NCBI RefSeq assembly: GCF_001269385.1 | Contig: NZ_CXOO01000033.1 | Coordinates: forward strand, 29,346-93,345 | Length of the DNA: 64,000 nt | DNA from: Limnohabitans sp. DM1 | GTDB lineage: Bacteria; Pseudomonadota; Gammaproteobacteria; Burkholderiales; Burkholderiaceae_C | Reading direction: 5' to 3' | In this document: positions 38,702 to 48,021 of the stretch, one piece after another | Layout of the letters: the number at the start of each line of letters is the position of its first letter | How positions within the stretch are numbered: the first letter of the stretch is position 1 | Position numbers and translations under genes: made by a program | Notes under the pieces: generated by a model | Told to the model about the DNA's origin: nothing | Database searches by the model: none | Seen by the model: only the letters and a program-made list of their open reading frames with translations

Positions 38702-39526
38702 TCAAGCTGCCCACTTCACCAGACCGCTGTAGCTGGTGCCCAGCACCACCAGACCGAACACGATCCGGTACCAGGCAAACACTTCAAAGCTGTGGCTGGA
38801 GATGAACTTGAGCAGCCAACGCACGCACACCCAAGCGCTCAAGAATGAGAAGAGCAGACCCACGCCAAACATCGGCGCATCGGCCATGCTCAGCAAGGCA
38901 CGCTCTTTGTAGAGGCTGTAAGCCCCCGCTCCGATCAGCGTAGGAATAGCCAGATAAAAAGAAAAATCGGTGGCCGCCTTGCGCGACAGACCGAGCAACA
39001 TGCCGCCGATGATGGTCGCGCCGCTGCGGCTGGTGCCCGGAATCATGGCCAGGCACTGCACCAGCCCGACCTTCAAGGCGTCCTGCCAACGCATGTCTTC
39101 CACTTCGCCAATGCGCACAGCGCTGGCCCGTCTGCGCTCGGCCCACAAAATGATGAAACCGCCAATGATGAAACTGGTCGCCACCACCTCGGGTGTGAAC
39201 AGGTTCGCCTTGATGGCCTTGCCAAACATCAAGCCCAGAATCACGGCCGGCACAAAGGCGATGAACACATTGAGCGCAAAACGCTGGGCATCGGCACTGT
39301 GGGGCAAAGCGCGCACCGTGCTGCTGATCTTTTGCCAATACACAATGATCACCGCCAAAATCGCGCCCGTCTGGATGGCGATGTCGAACACCTTGGCCTT
39401 GTCATCGTCAAAGCCCAGCAAAGCCCCCGCCAAAATCAAATGCCCGGTGGACGAAATCGGCAAGAACTCGGTCAAACCCTCGACCACGCCCATCACGGCG
39501 GCTTTCAGCAACAACATCAGGTCCAC
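38702..39526 (-). CDS. uppP: Undecaprenyl-diphosphatase
   Basis: 274 residues and about eight membrane helices. Both catalytic motifs are visible: [17 protein letters not shown] at the N-terminus and [13 protein letters not shown] near residue 165. It recycles the undecaprenyl carrier for peptidoglycan and LPS synthesis and gives bacitracin resistance when overproduced. It is transcribed towards pobA. Confidence 0.95.
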   Translation of the reverse strand: MDLMLLLKAAVMGVVEGLTEFLPISSTGHLILAGALLGFDDDKAKVFDIAIQTGAILAVIIVYWQKISSTVRALPHSADAQRFALNVFIAFVPAVILGLMFGKAIKANLFTPEVVATSFIIGGFIILWAERRRASAVRIGEVEDMRWQDALKVGLVQCLAMIPGTSRSGATIIGGMLLGLSRKAATDFSFYLAIPTLIGAGAYSLYKERALLSMADAPMFGVGLLFSFLSAWVCVRWLLKFISSHSFEVFAWYRIVFGLVVLGTSYSGLVKWAA

Positions 39527-39734
39527 AAACGCTCCTCGAAAAATCTGGGGGGATTATCGTTGCTTGGGCATGACGCCCTCCACAAATTCGACGCAAACTC
39601 CCATTGGCGTGCGCCATTCACACCCGCCCATGGCATCTCGCGCCGCGTGAACTGCCAGCCGTCGCATACGCATTGATAAGGGGCTCCTGGCACGCCACAG
39701 TGCAGGCACCACAAGCCATTCAAGAGCCTCAAAC

Positions 39735-40154
39735 GTGCCACTGCCCTCATCCCTGACACCCACCATCGCTGTTCACATGAGCCTGGCGCTCAGCGCCGTC
39801 GCCATCGGCCCTTGGGTCCTCTGGGCTCGCATGGGCTCCACCCTTCGCCCCCAACTGCACCGCGCCCTGGGCTACGCCTGGGTCACCTGCATGCTGGGGG
39901 CCGCACTCACAGGCGTGTTCATCCGCGACTTCCGGCTGCCCAACCTCTGGGGCTACACGCCCATCCATTTGCTCATTCCGCTGACCCTGTTCAGCCTGTA
40001 CCGTGCCTTCCGGTATTTGGCAGCGGGCAACATCACCGGCCACCGCGAAACCATGCAATGGCTGTATTTCGGGGCCTGCATCGTCGCAGGCAGCTTCACG
40101 CTGCTGCCCGGGCGCTTTCTGGGCCAACTGGTTTGGGGCCAGTGGCTGGGTTGA
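39735..40154 (+). CDS. DUF2306-family small membrane protein
   Basis: 139 residues with four predicted membrane helices (about 13-30, 45-63, 75-95 and 107-125) and conserved histidines (LHRALGYAW; IHLLIP; GHRETMQ) typical of the DUF2306 family. The function is unknown; conserved histidines suggest haem or metal contact but this is not shown. The start is GTG at 39735, since the domain begins before the ATG at 39777. No good ribosome site is seen. Confidence 0.75.
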   Translation: MPLPSSLTPTIAVHMSLALSAVAIGPWVLWARMGSTLRPQLHRALGYAWVTCMLGAALTGVFIRDFRLPNLWGYTPIHLLIPLTLFSLYRAFRYLAAGNITGHRETMQWLYFGACIVAGSFTLLPGRFLGQLVWGQWLG

Positions 40155-40226
40155 TTGAGCCAGGGACTTTGAGTCGTGCACCACAAGCATAGCCAACGCT
40201 CACCAAGCGCGAAGTTGGATGTTTTT

Positions 40227-40288
40227 GTAGGAGCCCACCCCTGTGGGCGATGGCGAGCCTGCAATCGCCCACAGGGGTGGGCTCCTAC
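40227..40288. repeat. Perfect 25-bp-arm hairpin
   Basis: GTAGGAGCCCACCCC...GGGCGAT (40227-40251) is exactly reverse-complementary to 40264-40288, with a 12-base loop. It resembles the GGAGC...GCTCC core of REP-type elements. It lies 48 bp upstream of a hydrolase gene. Confidence 0.92.
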
Positions 40289-40335
40289 CAAGAGACCAAC
40301 TCAACCACAACAAAACCCATGAAAGCAACTGCATC

Positions 40336-41442
40336 ATGACCACCCCTCTCCAAACCTTCACCCGCCTGGCTTGCACCTTCAGCTTGCTGGCCGCCAGCGC
40401 CAGCCAGGCCCAAGTCACTTCTGTGGGCATGCGCCAGATTCAGTCGAACGGCATGACCGTCACCTTGGTCTACCCCACTGCGGCAGCGGCTCAAGACGTC
40501 ACTTACGGCGCATTCACCGTCCCCATCGCCAGCAACGCTGCGCCTTTGCCAGCAGATTCAACAGCGGCATCGGGCAAACGGGCGCTGATTGTCTTGTCGC
40601 ACGGCAGCGCAGGCAGCGCCCTGCCCGAACACACGCTGGCCGCCACACTGGCCCGCGCCGGTTTTGTGGTGGCCCAGCCCGAGCACCGGGGCGACAACTG
40701 GCAAGACTTCAGCAAAGCAGGCCCCGAGAGCTGGAAAACCCGCCCGCAAGACGTGAGCGAGACCATCGACGCCGTGGCGCGTGACCCTGCACTGGCCGCG
40801 CTGGTGGACACCCGTCGCGTGGGCGTGCACGGCATGTCGGCGGGCGGCGTGACCGGCCTGGTGCTGGCCGGGGCGCAATGGCGCATGTTGAATTTGGTGC
40901 AGCACTGTGCGCAGTACCTGGACGAGGACATCGGCTTTTGCCTCAATGGCCTGGCCACACAACCGAGCGTGCAACTGCTGCGCAAGAGCCAATTTGCCAT
41001 GGGCCGCATGCTGACCGAAACCACTGCGCCCACCCGCTTCAAAACCCTGCACGGCGGTGCAAGCCCCAGCGCAGCCGCAGACCCGCGCCCCGACCCGCGT
41101 GTGGTCGCCGTCAGCCTGGCGGTGCCCGTCAGCGTCATCTTCACCCCCGAAAGCCTGGCGCGCATCCGCATCCCCGTGGCCTTGAGCACATCGGGCGATG
41201 ACGGTGTGCTGCTGCCCCGCTTTCACAGCCAGCATGTGCTGAAGCATTGCACCCGCTGCACCACCCTGTCGGAGCACCCGCAAGCGGGCCACTTCGACTG
41301 GCTCTCGCCCTGGCCTGCCAGCGTGGCCCAAACCGTGGCCGCCACCCAAATGCGCGGTGGCCTGCCCAACCCCGCATTCAGCGACGCAGACCGCCAAAAA
41401 GCCTTCGACCAGATCGCGGTATTCTTCAAACAAAAACTCTAA
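40336..41442 (+). CDS. Secreted alpha/beta hydrolase (dienelactone hydrolase/PAF-acetylhydrolase-like)
   Basis: 368 residues. The signal peptide ends near SASQAQ. The oxyanion region is VLSHGSAGSALPEH, the nucleophile elbow GMSAGGVTGL, and a late His in QAGHFDWL completes the likely Ser-Asp-His triad. It should hydrolyse esters in the periplasm; the substrate is unknown. It is followed 7 bp on by a LytS-type kinase gene, so it may share the transcript. Confidence 0.83.
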   Translation: MTTPLQTFTRLACTFSLLAASASQAQVTSVGMRQIQSNGMTVTLVYPTAAAAQDVTYGAFTVPIASNAAPLPADSTAASGKRALIVLSHGSAGSALPEHTLAATLARAGFVVAQPEHRGDNWQDFSKAGPESWKTRPQDVSETIDAVARDPALAALVDTRRVGVHGMSAGGVTGLVLAGAQWRMLNLVQHCAQYLDEDIGFCLNGLATQPSVQLLRKSQFAMGRMLTETTAPTRFKTLHGGASPSAAADPRPDPRVVAVSLAVPVSVIFTPESLARIRIPVALSTSGDDGVLLPRFHSQHVLKHCTRCTTLSEHPQAGHFDWLSPWPASVAQTVAATQMRGGLPNPAFSDADRQKAFDQIAVFFKQKL

Positions 41443-41449
41443 ATCAGCC

Positions 41450-42577
41450 ATGAACACCCACACCCTGCTTGCCTGGCTCCCACCCCATCATCGCCGCCCT
41501 TTGCTGCAGCGCTTGAAGATCGTCTGGGCCGTGGCATTTTTGATCGGCTTGGGCACCTGGATCAGCAGCCGGGCCAACGGGCACCCCAGCGCCTTCGATG
41601 TGTCGCTGGTTTACGCCTACGCCATCTCCACCTTCATTTGGCTGCTGACCGATGTGCCGCGCTTTGCCTTCAAGCGCCTGCTGCGCTCTCCAGCGCCCTA
41701 CTACTGGCCGCCTGCGCTGCCCGCCACGCTCATGCTGTTGGTGGGCATTCCTCTGGGCTTTGTGCTGGGCAGACTGTTGGGCGATGCATATTCGGGCAAG
41801 TCCACCTGGGATTTGCTTGAACACAACCAAAACCGCTTTTTGGGCCTGATGCTCATCTCCCTCGCCATCAGCATCGCCTTCGTCGCGTATTTCAGCCAAC
41901 GCGGCAAAGCCGAATCGCTGGCCAACGAGGTGACACAGGCGCAGCTCATGCTGCTGCAGTCGCAGCTCGAACCTCACATGCTGTTCAACACCCTGGCGCA
42001 TTTGCGGGCCTTGATCGGGCAAGACACCGCACGCGCCCACGCCATGCTGGATCACCTGAACGACTACCTGCGCACCACGCTGCAGGCCACGCGACTGCCG
42101 ATGCACCAAGCGCTGCACGCGCTGGGCGACGAGTTCTCTCGTCTGGGCGATTACCTGAGCCTGATGGCGATCCGCATGGGGCCACGCATGGCGTTTGAAT
42201 TGGACTTGCCGCCCGCCTTGGCCACAGCGCCCCTGCCGCGTTTCATTCTGCAGCCGCTGGTGGAAAACGCCATCCGCCACGGCCTGGAGCCCCAGGTCAG
42301 CGGCGGCCGCATCGAGGTGCAGGCCCGCGCCGAGGGTGCGCAGCTGCTGCTGACGGTGCGTGACAACGGCAGCGGCATCAGCGAACTGGCGCTGGCCGAT
42401 GCGGCCCGCCCGCTGCAGGCAGACGGCGCACAGGCTGGACACTCTTGGGGCCTAAGCCATGTGCGCCAACGCCTGCACACCCTGTATGGCCCACGCGCGG
42501 GCATGCACATCAGCCCCTTGCCCACGGGCGGCACCTGCGTGGTGCTGACATTGCCTTTCACAACACCCACCCCATGA
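41450..42577 (+). CDS. LytS/YehU-family sensor histidine kinase
   Basis: 375 residues. An N-terminal membrane region of four helices (about 25-165) is followed by the His_kinase domain (QLEPHMLFNTLAHLRALI, phospho-acceptor His about 180). The ATPase motifs are ENAIRHGLEP and DNGSGI. Such kinases phosphorylate LytTR response regulators. Its stop overlaps the regulator's ATG as ATGA. The signal is unknown. Confidence 0.9.
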   Translation: MNTHTLLAWLPPHHRRPLLQRLKIVWAVAFLIGLGTWISSRANGHPSAFDVSLVYAYAISTFIWLLTDVPRFAFKRLLRSPAPYYWPPALPATLMLLVGIPLGFVLGRLLGDAYSGKSTWDLLEHNQNRFLGLMLISLAISIAFVAYFSQRGKAESLANEVTQAQLMLLQSQLEPHMLFNTLAHLRALIGQDTARAHAMLDHLNDYLRTTLQATRLPMHQALHALGDEFSRLGDYLSLMAIRMGPRMAFELDLPPALATAPLPRFILQPLVENAIRHGLEPQVSGGRIEVQARAEGAQLLLTVRDNGSGISELALADAARPLQADGAQAGHSWGLSHVRQRLHTLYGPRAGMHISPLPTGGTCVVLTLPFTTPTP

Positions 42578-43386
42578 ACACCCCCACCGCCCTGATCGCC
42601 GAAGACGAGCCCCTGCTGGCGCAAACCCTGGCGAACGAACTGCGCGACTTGTGGCCCGCACTGCGTGTGCTGGCCACTGCGGGCGACGGCCTGAGCGCCG
42701 TGCAACTGGCGCTGCAACACTGCCCCGACGTGCTGTTTTTTGACATCCGCATGCCGGGCCAAACCGGGCTGGAGGCCGCCGCCGAACTGGCCGAAGAATG
42801 GCCCGAAACTCACACTTTTCCACTGCTGGTGTTTGTGACGGCCTACGATCAATACGCCATTGCCGCGTTTGACGCGCAGGCGGTGGACTACGTGCTCAAG
42901 CCCGTGCGCGCCGACCGGCTGGCCCAAACCGTGGCGCGGCTGCAAAACGGCCTGCGCCAGCGCCAGCCCGGCCCCCAAACCAGCAAGCAGCTTGACCCGG
43001 TGCTCCATCAACTGCGCGCCTTGCTGAGCGCGTCCACCGAAGCCGCCAAACCCGAAGCTCCCTTGCAACTGCTGCAAGCGAGCGTGGGCAAAGCGCTGCG
43101 CATGGTGCCCGTGGCCGAGGTGCTGCGCCTGGAAGCCGCCGACAAATACGTGCGCGTGTTCACGCTGGACGGCAGCGAAGTGCTGCTGCGCACCCCGCTC
43201 AAAGAACTCATGCAGCGGCTCGACGCGCAAGAGTTCTGGCAAATCCACCGGGGCTCTGTGGTGCGCGCCAGCGCCATCGACAGCGTCACCCGCGACGACA
43301 CGGGCCGCTTGAGCCTGCGCCTCAAAGGCCATGCCGACACCCTGGCCGTGAGCCGCCTGTACGCCCATTTGTTCAAAGCGATGTGA
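42574..43386 (+). CDS. LytTR-family response regulator
   Basis: 270 residues. The receiver domain has the phospho-Asp in LFFDIRMPGQTG, FVTAYDQYA and the Lys in DYVLKPV. The C-terminal LytTR DNA-binding domain includes LRLEAADKYVRVFT and FWQIHRGSVVRASAI. It pairs with the kinase encoded immediately upstream. Target genes are not evident; the adjacent hydrolase and protease are candidates. Confidence 0.92.
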   Translation: MNTPTALIAEDEPLLAQTLANELRDLWPALRVLATAGDGLSAVQLALQHCPDVLFFDIRMPGQTGLEAAAELAEEWPETHTFPLLVFVTAYDQYAIAAFDAQAVDYVLKPVRADRLAQTVARLQNGLRQRQPGPQTSKQLDPVLHQLRALLSASTEAAKPEAPLQLLQASVGKALRMVPVAEVLRLEAADKYVRVFTLDGSEVLLRTPLKELMQRLDAQEFWQIHRGSVVRASAIDSVTRDDTGRLSLRLKGHADTLAVSRLYAHLFKAM

Positions 43387-43459
43387 GCCTGCGTGAGGAC
43401 ACGAGTGATGACATGACACAGTGCAAAAGCGGGGTGAGCTTGGCGGGGTCAATACAAAG

Positions 43460-43476
43460 TGTTGAATAATTCAACA
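43460..43476. promoter_or_regulatory. Perfect 17-bp palindrome upstream of the M48 protease gene
   Basis: TGTTGAATAATTCAACA is a perfect 8+1+8 palindrome about 30 bp before the ATG at 43508. It looks like an operator; the regulator is unknown. Confidence 0.55.
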
Positions 43477-43507
43477 GCACCCCGCAACCGATTGCCAACA
43501 CAGCACC

Positions 43508-44848
43508 ATGGATCACGCGCCACTCTCCCTCGCCTTGTCTCGCCAACGCCTCACCCGTCGCCATGCTTTGTGGTTGCTCGGTGCCAGCGTGTCGGCCACC
43601 AGTCTTGGGGCCTTGCAAGGTTGCGCCCAATCGCCGATCACGGGTGAACGCATCTTGGTCGGCATGTCCGAAGGCCAAGAGCGTGCCAACGATGCACAAC
43701 AGGCTCCACACCAATTTTCTGAAGACCTCGGCGCCATCCAAGACCCGGCGGTCAACCGCTACGTCAGCGACCTGGGGCGCGAACTGCACACCCGCTCACA
43801 CCGCCCCGACATGCCCTACAACTACCGGGTGCTGAACGCCAATTACGTCAATGCCTACACCTTCCCCGCAGGGGCCATGGGTGTGACGCGTGGCATTTTG
43901 GTGGCGATGAATGACGAAGCCGAACTCGCCGCGCTGCTGGGTCACGAAATTGGCCACGTCACCGCGCGCCACTCCGCGCAGCGCAGCGGCCAAGGTTTGT
44001 TGGCCAACGTGGCCATGATGGGCGTGGCGCTCACGGCCAACGAAAAATGGGGCAACTTGGCCATGCTGGGTGGACAAATTGGGGCCAGCGCGCTCTTGGC
44101 CTCGTATTCGCGAGACAACGAGCGAGAAGCCGATGCACTGGGCCAAGCCTACATGGTGCGCGGCGGCTACCCCGCCGGCGGCATGGTGCGCTTGCACCAA
44201 CTGCTGCTCGACCAAGAAAAACAAGCCCCCAGCCTCTTGCAAACGATGTTCAGCTCGCACCCCATGAGCGCCGAGCGTGTCGCCACCGCCGAGCGTTTGG
44301 CGCTCACGCAATACGCCAACACCAGCGGCCTGCCCACCCGGCGCGAACGCTTCATGGACAGCACGGCCAGCGTGCGCCGCATCCAACCCACCATCGAAGC
44401 CTGCCAACGCGGCGAGACCGCGATGAGCCGCAAACAACTGCCCCAAGCCCAAGAAGCTTTTGCACAAGCCATCAAAGCCACACCCAGAGACTACGCCGCC
44501 CACATCCGCATGGCCCAATGCTTGCAAGCCATGGGCAAACCCCAAGAGGCGCGTGCTTACGCACAAACTGGCCAAAGCATTTACCCGCAAGAGGCCCAAG
44601 CGCAAAAAATCTCGGGTGTGTTGGCCTTGCAACTCAAGCAACCCCAGCAGGCCTATCAAGACCTGACCCGCTTCGACCAAACGCTGCCCGGCGACCCTGG
44701 CATCACCTTCTTGCGCGGGGTTGCCCTCGAAGGCACTGGCAACCGGCAAGACGCTGCCGTGTTGTACCGCCGCTTTTTACAAGCCAGCAACCAAGGGCAG
44801 GCCGCGCAATACGCCGCCACCCGTTTGCAAGCTTGGGGCGTCAGATAA
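43508..44848 (+). CDS. M48-family periplasmic metalloprotease with TPR region (BepA-like)
   Basis: 446 residues. A twin-arginine-like N-terminus (RLTRRHALWLLGAS) leads to a lipobox-like LQGC, so it is probably a lipoprotein. The zinc motif is LLGHEIGHVTARH (HExxH), with the third ligand in NEREADALGQ. The C-terminal third holds TPR-like helices (AQEAFAQAIKATPRDYAAHIRM). Relatives (BepA/YfgC) survey outer-membrane protein assembly, including LptD. It is followed 9 bp on by a retropepsin-like protease gene. Confidence 0.9.
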   Translation: MDHAPLSLALSRQRLTRRHALWLLGASVSATSLGALQGCAQSPITGERILVGMSEGQERANDAQQAPHQFSEDLGAIQDPAVNRYVSDLGRELHTRSHRPDMPYNYRVLNANYVNAYTFPAGAMGVTRGILVAMNDEAELAALLGHEIGHVTARHSAQRSGQGLLANVAMMGVALTANEKWGNLAMLGGQIGASALLASYSRDNEREADALGQAYMVRGGYPAGGMVRLHQLLLDQEKQAPSLLQTMFSSHPMSAERVATAERLALTQYANTSGLPTRRERFMDSTASVRRIQPTIEACQRGETAMSRKQLPQAQEAFAQAIKATPRDYAAHIRMAQCLQAMGKPQEARAYAQTGQSIYPQEAQAQKISGVLALQLKQPQQAYQDLTRFDQTLPGDPGITFLRGVALEGTGNRQDAAVLYRRFLQASNQGQAAQYAATRLQAWGVR

Positions 44849-44857
44849 AAGCCCCCG

Positions 44858-45373
44858 GTGTCTGATCCATCCCTCCAAAAAACCGCCCGCTTCGGCGCAC
44901 TGACCATTGCAGCCGTGTGGCTGGCTGTGGCCGGGGTGTTGTATCTGGTGTTTGATCGCCTGGAGCAAAACCGCCAGGCCAGCCTCAAGCCCTATGCGCT
45001 CAGCTCGGGCGACCTGGTCATCCCGCGCCAGCGCGACGGGCATTTTCATGTGGAGGGCGAAGTCAACCGGCAGCCTGTGCGCTTTTTGGTGGACACCGGG
45101 GCCAGCCATGTGAGCGTGAGCCTGGCGCTGGCCACCCAGGCCGGGCTGCCTGCGGGCCAAAGCATCACCTTGCACACCGCCAACGGCCAGCGCCCCGGCC
45201 AACTGGTGCGCAGCGTGCCAGTGCGTGCGGGGCACCTGGTGCTCAACGACACCAGCGTCACCGTGGGCCTGAGCGGCCTCCAGCCCGACCAAGCGCTGCT
45301 GGGTCAGGCGTTTTTGAAACACTTTGATGTGGAAATTCGCCGCGAAGAGATGGTGCTGCGCCAGCGGCCCTGA
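44858..45373 (+). CDS. Retropepsin-like aspartic protease (TIGR02281 type, membrane-anchored)
   Basis: 171 residues with a single N-terminal membrane helix (ALTIAAVWLAVAGVLYLVF) and one aspartic protease lobe carrying FLVDTGASHVSV. Such proteins act as dimers like retroviral proteases. The GTG start at 44858 is the only fit in frame close to the previous gene. Location at the periplasmic face is inferred. The substrate is unknown. Confidence 0.85.
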   Translation: MSDPSLQKTARFGALTIAAVWLAVAGVLYLVFDRLEQNRQASLKPYALSSGDLVIPRQRDGHFHVEGEVNRQPVRFLVDTGASHVSVSLALATQAGLPAGQSITLHTANGQRPGQLVRSVPVRAGHLVLNDTSVTVGLSGLQPDQALLGQAFLKHFDVEIRREEMVLRQRP

Positions 45374-45547
45374 AACAACACAGGCCCTGAAACACAGGCC
45401 CTCAAACACGCCTTGAAACACGGGCTTCGATACGGCCAATTTCCTGTCGTCGCACAGTCTGCAGCTGGGTAACATTTGAAAACAAGAAGCCCCAATTCAT
45501 GGTCTTTAAAAACCTAAAATAGCCTCTTTTTAAAGCCCTCAGTTCCC

Positions 45548-46210
45548 ATGAAAAAGCTGCTTCTCATCTCTTTGGCCACCGTGACCCTCAGCGCCTGCGT
45601 GCAAGAAGGCTCGCGCACCCTGCCTGTCCAAAAAGTCGAATCGGCCGCCCGGCCCCAAGTCGGCTCCCGCGTGCCTGTATCGGTGGGCAAGTTTGACAAC
45701 CGCTCCTCGTTCATGCGCGGCGTCTTCTCCAACAACGAAGACCGCATGGGCAGCCAGGCACAAACGATCTTGGTCACCCACCTGCAGCAATCGCAGCGCT
45801 TCAGTGTGCTCGACCGCAGCGTCATGTCCGAGATCAAGCAAGAAGCCGCACTGAAAAAACAAAGCCAAAACCTCAAAGGCGCTGACTACGTCATCACAGG
45901 CGATGTGACCGAATTTGGTCGCAAAGACGTGGGTGACCGCCAGCTGTTTGGCATCCTGGGCCGGGGCAAAACCCAAGTGGCCTACGCCAAAGTCAACCTC
46001 AACATCGTCAACACCCTCACCTCTGAGGTGGTGTACGCCTCGCAAGGCGCGGGCGAATACAGCCTGTCCGAACGCGAAGTCATTGGCTTTGGCAGCACCG
46101 CCGGTTACGACGCCACCTTGAACGGCAAAGTGCTCGACCTGGCCATCCGAGACGCGGTGAACAACCTGGTCAGCGGCATCGAAAGCGGCGCATGGCGTCC
46201 TGCGCCATGA
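45548..46210 (+). CDS. CsgG/HfaB-family lipoprotein
   Basis: 220 residues. A signal peptide with lipobox LSAC (MKKLLLISLATVTLSAC) is followed by a CsgG-like domain (VPVSVGKFDNRSSFMRGV; QSQRFSVLDRSVM; GADYVITGDVTEFGRK). CsgG itself is the curli export pore, but stand-alone family members without curli genes serve other envelope roles. It heads a three-gene lipoprotein operon with DUF4810 and DUF799 partners, joined by an ATGA overlap. Confidence 0.88.
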   Translation: MKKLLLISLATVTLSACVQEGSRTLPVQKVESAARPQVGSRVPVSVGKFDNRSSFMRGVFSNNEDRMGSQAQTILVTHLQQSQRFSVLDRSVMSEIKQEAALKKQSQNLKGADYVITGDVTEFGRKDVGDRQLFGILGRGKTQVAYAKVNLNIVNTLTSEVVYASQGAGEYSLSEREVIGFGSTAGYDATLNGKVLDLAIRDAVNNLVSGIESGAWRPAP

Positions 46211-46611
46211 GCCCGGCCACCCTCGCCAACAGCCACACCCCAAGCCGTCAGCCCAGCCGCACCACCGCCAAAGTGGCGCTGCTGGCCTTGGCCCTGAGCC
46301 TGGGCGGCTGCGCCACCCAGGCACCGCCTCCGCTTTATGGCTGGCAAGGCTTTGAGCAACACCTGGACACCTACTTCCGCGAAGACGGCGAAAGCCCGGA
46401 CACCCAGGCCAAGCGCATGGAAGACGACCTGCAAAAAATACGCGCTGCAGGCCAGGCCACGCCCCCCGGCTTCATGGCCCACCTGGGCTTGCTTTACGGC
46501 AAACAGGGCGACCTGGCGCGCTTTCAGCAACACCTCGAAGCCGAAAAACAGCAATTTCCTGAATCCCAAAACTTCGTGGATTTCTTGCTGCGCAAATTCA
46601 AATCCAAGTGA
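46207..46611 (+). CDS. DUF4810 lipoprotein
   Basis: 134 residues. A lipobox (LSLGGC) follows the signal segment. The mature part has the short conserved PPPLYGWQGFEQHLDTY and a helical C-terminus that might form TPR-like hairpins. The function is unknown. The ATG overlaps the CsgG stop (ATGA), and the next gene starts at or just after its stop, indicating a complex of three lipoproteins. Confidence 0.82.
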   Translation: MSPATLANSHTPSRQPSRTTAKVALLALALSLGGCATQAPPPLYGWQGFEQHLDTYFREDGESPDTQAKRMEDDLQKIRAAGQATPPGFMAHLGLLYGKQGDLARFQQHLEAEKQQFPESQNFVDFLLRKFKSK

Positions 46612-46625
46612 GCCCGCCCCCGTCC

Positions 46626-47306
46626 ATGAAGCCCTTCCTCCCATTCCTGACCCCGGCCATGGCCGTGCTCATCCTGAGCGGCTGCGCCACCAAGCCCCCG
46701 GTCCCGTTTGACTACACCCAGTTCAAAGCCAGCGACCCCAAATCCATCCTGGTGCTGCCCCCGGTGAACAAAACGCCGGAAATTCGCGCCCCCTACAGCA
46801 TGCTGTCGCAGGTCACCTTACCGCTGGCCGAATCGGGCTACTACGTCTTGCCCGTCTCGCTGGTGGACGAGACCCTGAAAGAAAACGGCATCACACAAGC
46901 CAACGACGCCCACGCCCTGCCCACGGCCAAACTGCACGAGATTTTTGGGGCCGATGCCGCGCTCTACATCACCATGACGCGCTACGGCACCGTTTACAAA
47001 GTGGTCGACAGCCAGACCACCGTCTCGGCCGAGGCCCGCCTGGTGGACCTCAAAACCAACGCCGTGCTCTGGACCGGCAACGCATCGGCCAGCAGCGCCG
47101 AGCAACAAAACCAAAACCAGGGCGGCCTGGCCGTGCTGCTGGTCAGCGCCCTTGTCAGGCAAATCGTGGGCAACGTCACCGACCACAGCCACCCCATGGC
47201 CGGCGTGACCAGCCAGCGCCTGCTGCGTGCCGGGCGGCCGCAAGGCCTGTTGTACGGCCCGCGCTCACCGCTCTACAAACAAGAAGACGCGGCCAAACCC
47301 CGCTGA
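46626..47306 (+). CDS. DUF799 lipoprotein (GNA1162-like)
   Basis: 226 residues. A signal peptide and lipobox (LILSGC) are followed by the DUF799 domain (KSILVLPPVNKTPEIRAPYSM). In Neisseria the homologue GNA1162 is an outer-membrane lipoprotein antigen. An alternative GTG start at 46608 overlaps the previous stop as GTGA. The ATG at 46626 is preferred because it opens the signal peptide. The gene closes the CsgG/DUF4810/DUF799 operon. Confidence 0.82.
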   Translation: MKPFLPFLTPAMAVLILSGCATKPPVPFDYTQFKASDPKSILVLPPVNKTPEIRAPYSMLSQVTLPLAESGYYVLPVSLVDETLKENGITQANDAHALPTAKLHEIFGADAALYITMTRYGTVYKVVDSQTTVSAEARLVDLKTNAVLWTGNASASSAEQQNQNQGGLAVLLVSALVRQIVGNVTDHSHPMAGVTSQRLLRAGRPQGLLYGPRSPLYKQEDAAKPR

Positions 47307-47376
47307 AGCCTGGCCTGAGCGGCCGCTAAAAACGGCCGCTAGATTCGGCCGCTGAATACCCCCTGAACGCAGCCGC

Positions 47377-47769
47377 TCAGTGCCGCTGCCACTGTTCGCG
47401 CTGCCCGAGCCAGCCACCGCGCTCCCGCTCCTGCTCGCGGAACTGCCTGCGCTCGTGGCCACGGTGCCCGCGGTCGTGCACGTGGCCCCAAATTTGCGCT
47501 GGCGGATGCCCCTGGGGCATATACACCCGGGGCACAACCACCACACGCGGTGGCGGTGGAGGGACATAAATCACACGGGGTGGGGCGTAATAGACCGGGC
47601 CGGGCACGCCCACCTGGGTGTAGACCGGGACATGGCCGATGCGCGAATGCACCGACACCGACGGCTCCACAAACACCGGGTGAGCGCAGCCCCCCTGCAT
47701 CAAACCCAACCCCAACAGCCCGAGCAAGGCCAGTGATCTCGAAAACGGTGACTTGAACTGAAAAAGCAT
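47377..47769 (-). CDS. Proline- and arginine/histidine-rich lipoprotein, function unknown
   Basis: 130 residues. A signal segment with lipobox (GLMQGGC) is followed by a Pro/Val-rich middle (YYAPPRVIYVPPPPPRVVVV) and an Arg/His/Glu-rich tail (HDRGHRGHERRQFREQERE). GAGGAA precedes the ATG at the right distance, which supports a real gene. The composition suits an envelope protein that binds metals or polyanions, but this is only a guess from composition. Confidence 0.7.
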   Translation of the reverse strand: MLFQFKSPFSRSLALLGLLGLGLMQGGCAHPVFVEPSVSVHSRIGHVPVYTQVGVPGPVYYAPPRVIYVPPPPPRVVVVPRVYMPQGHPPAQIWGHVHDRGHRGHERRQFREQERERGGWLGQREQWQRH

Positions 47770-48021
47770 GACAAAGTTCCTCTGCTGACGTTGGCTTTTC
47801 TTGAAAGCATGCTCCCTGCCCCCTTAGCGCGGCAGCCAGGGCTTTGGTGCACCGCCAGAGCTTTACAGTGGTGTCCATTCGTAACGCGCACCACCCGCCT
47901 GGGCACACGCGCCAGCCCCTCTAAAGCGCTATCCACCAGAGCCCAACCGCTTCCGTCCACATCCGGGGCCATTCATCGACCGCGCATGCCAGAGCGCCCT
48001 TGAAACCTGTCGAGCTGCCGC

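Noticed and set aside
47325..47395. Repeated CGGCCGCT motifs after the DUF799 gene
   Set aside because: Several short copies could pair as a terminator, but the spacing is irregular and no T-run follows, so no call was made.
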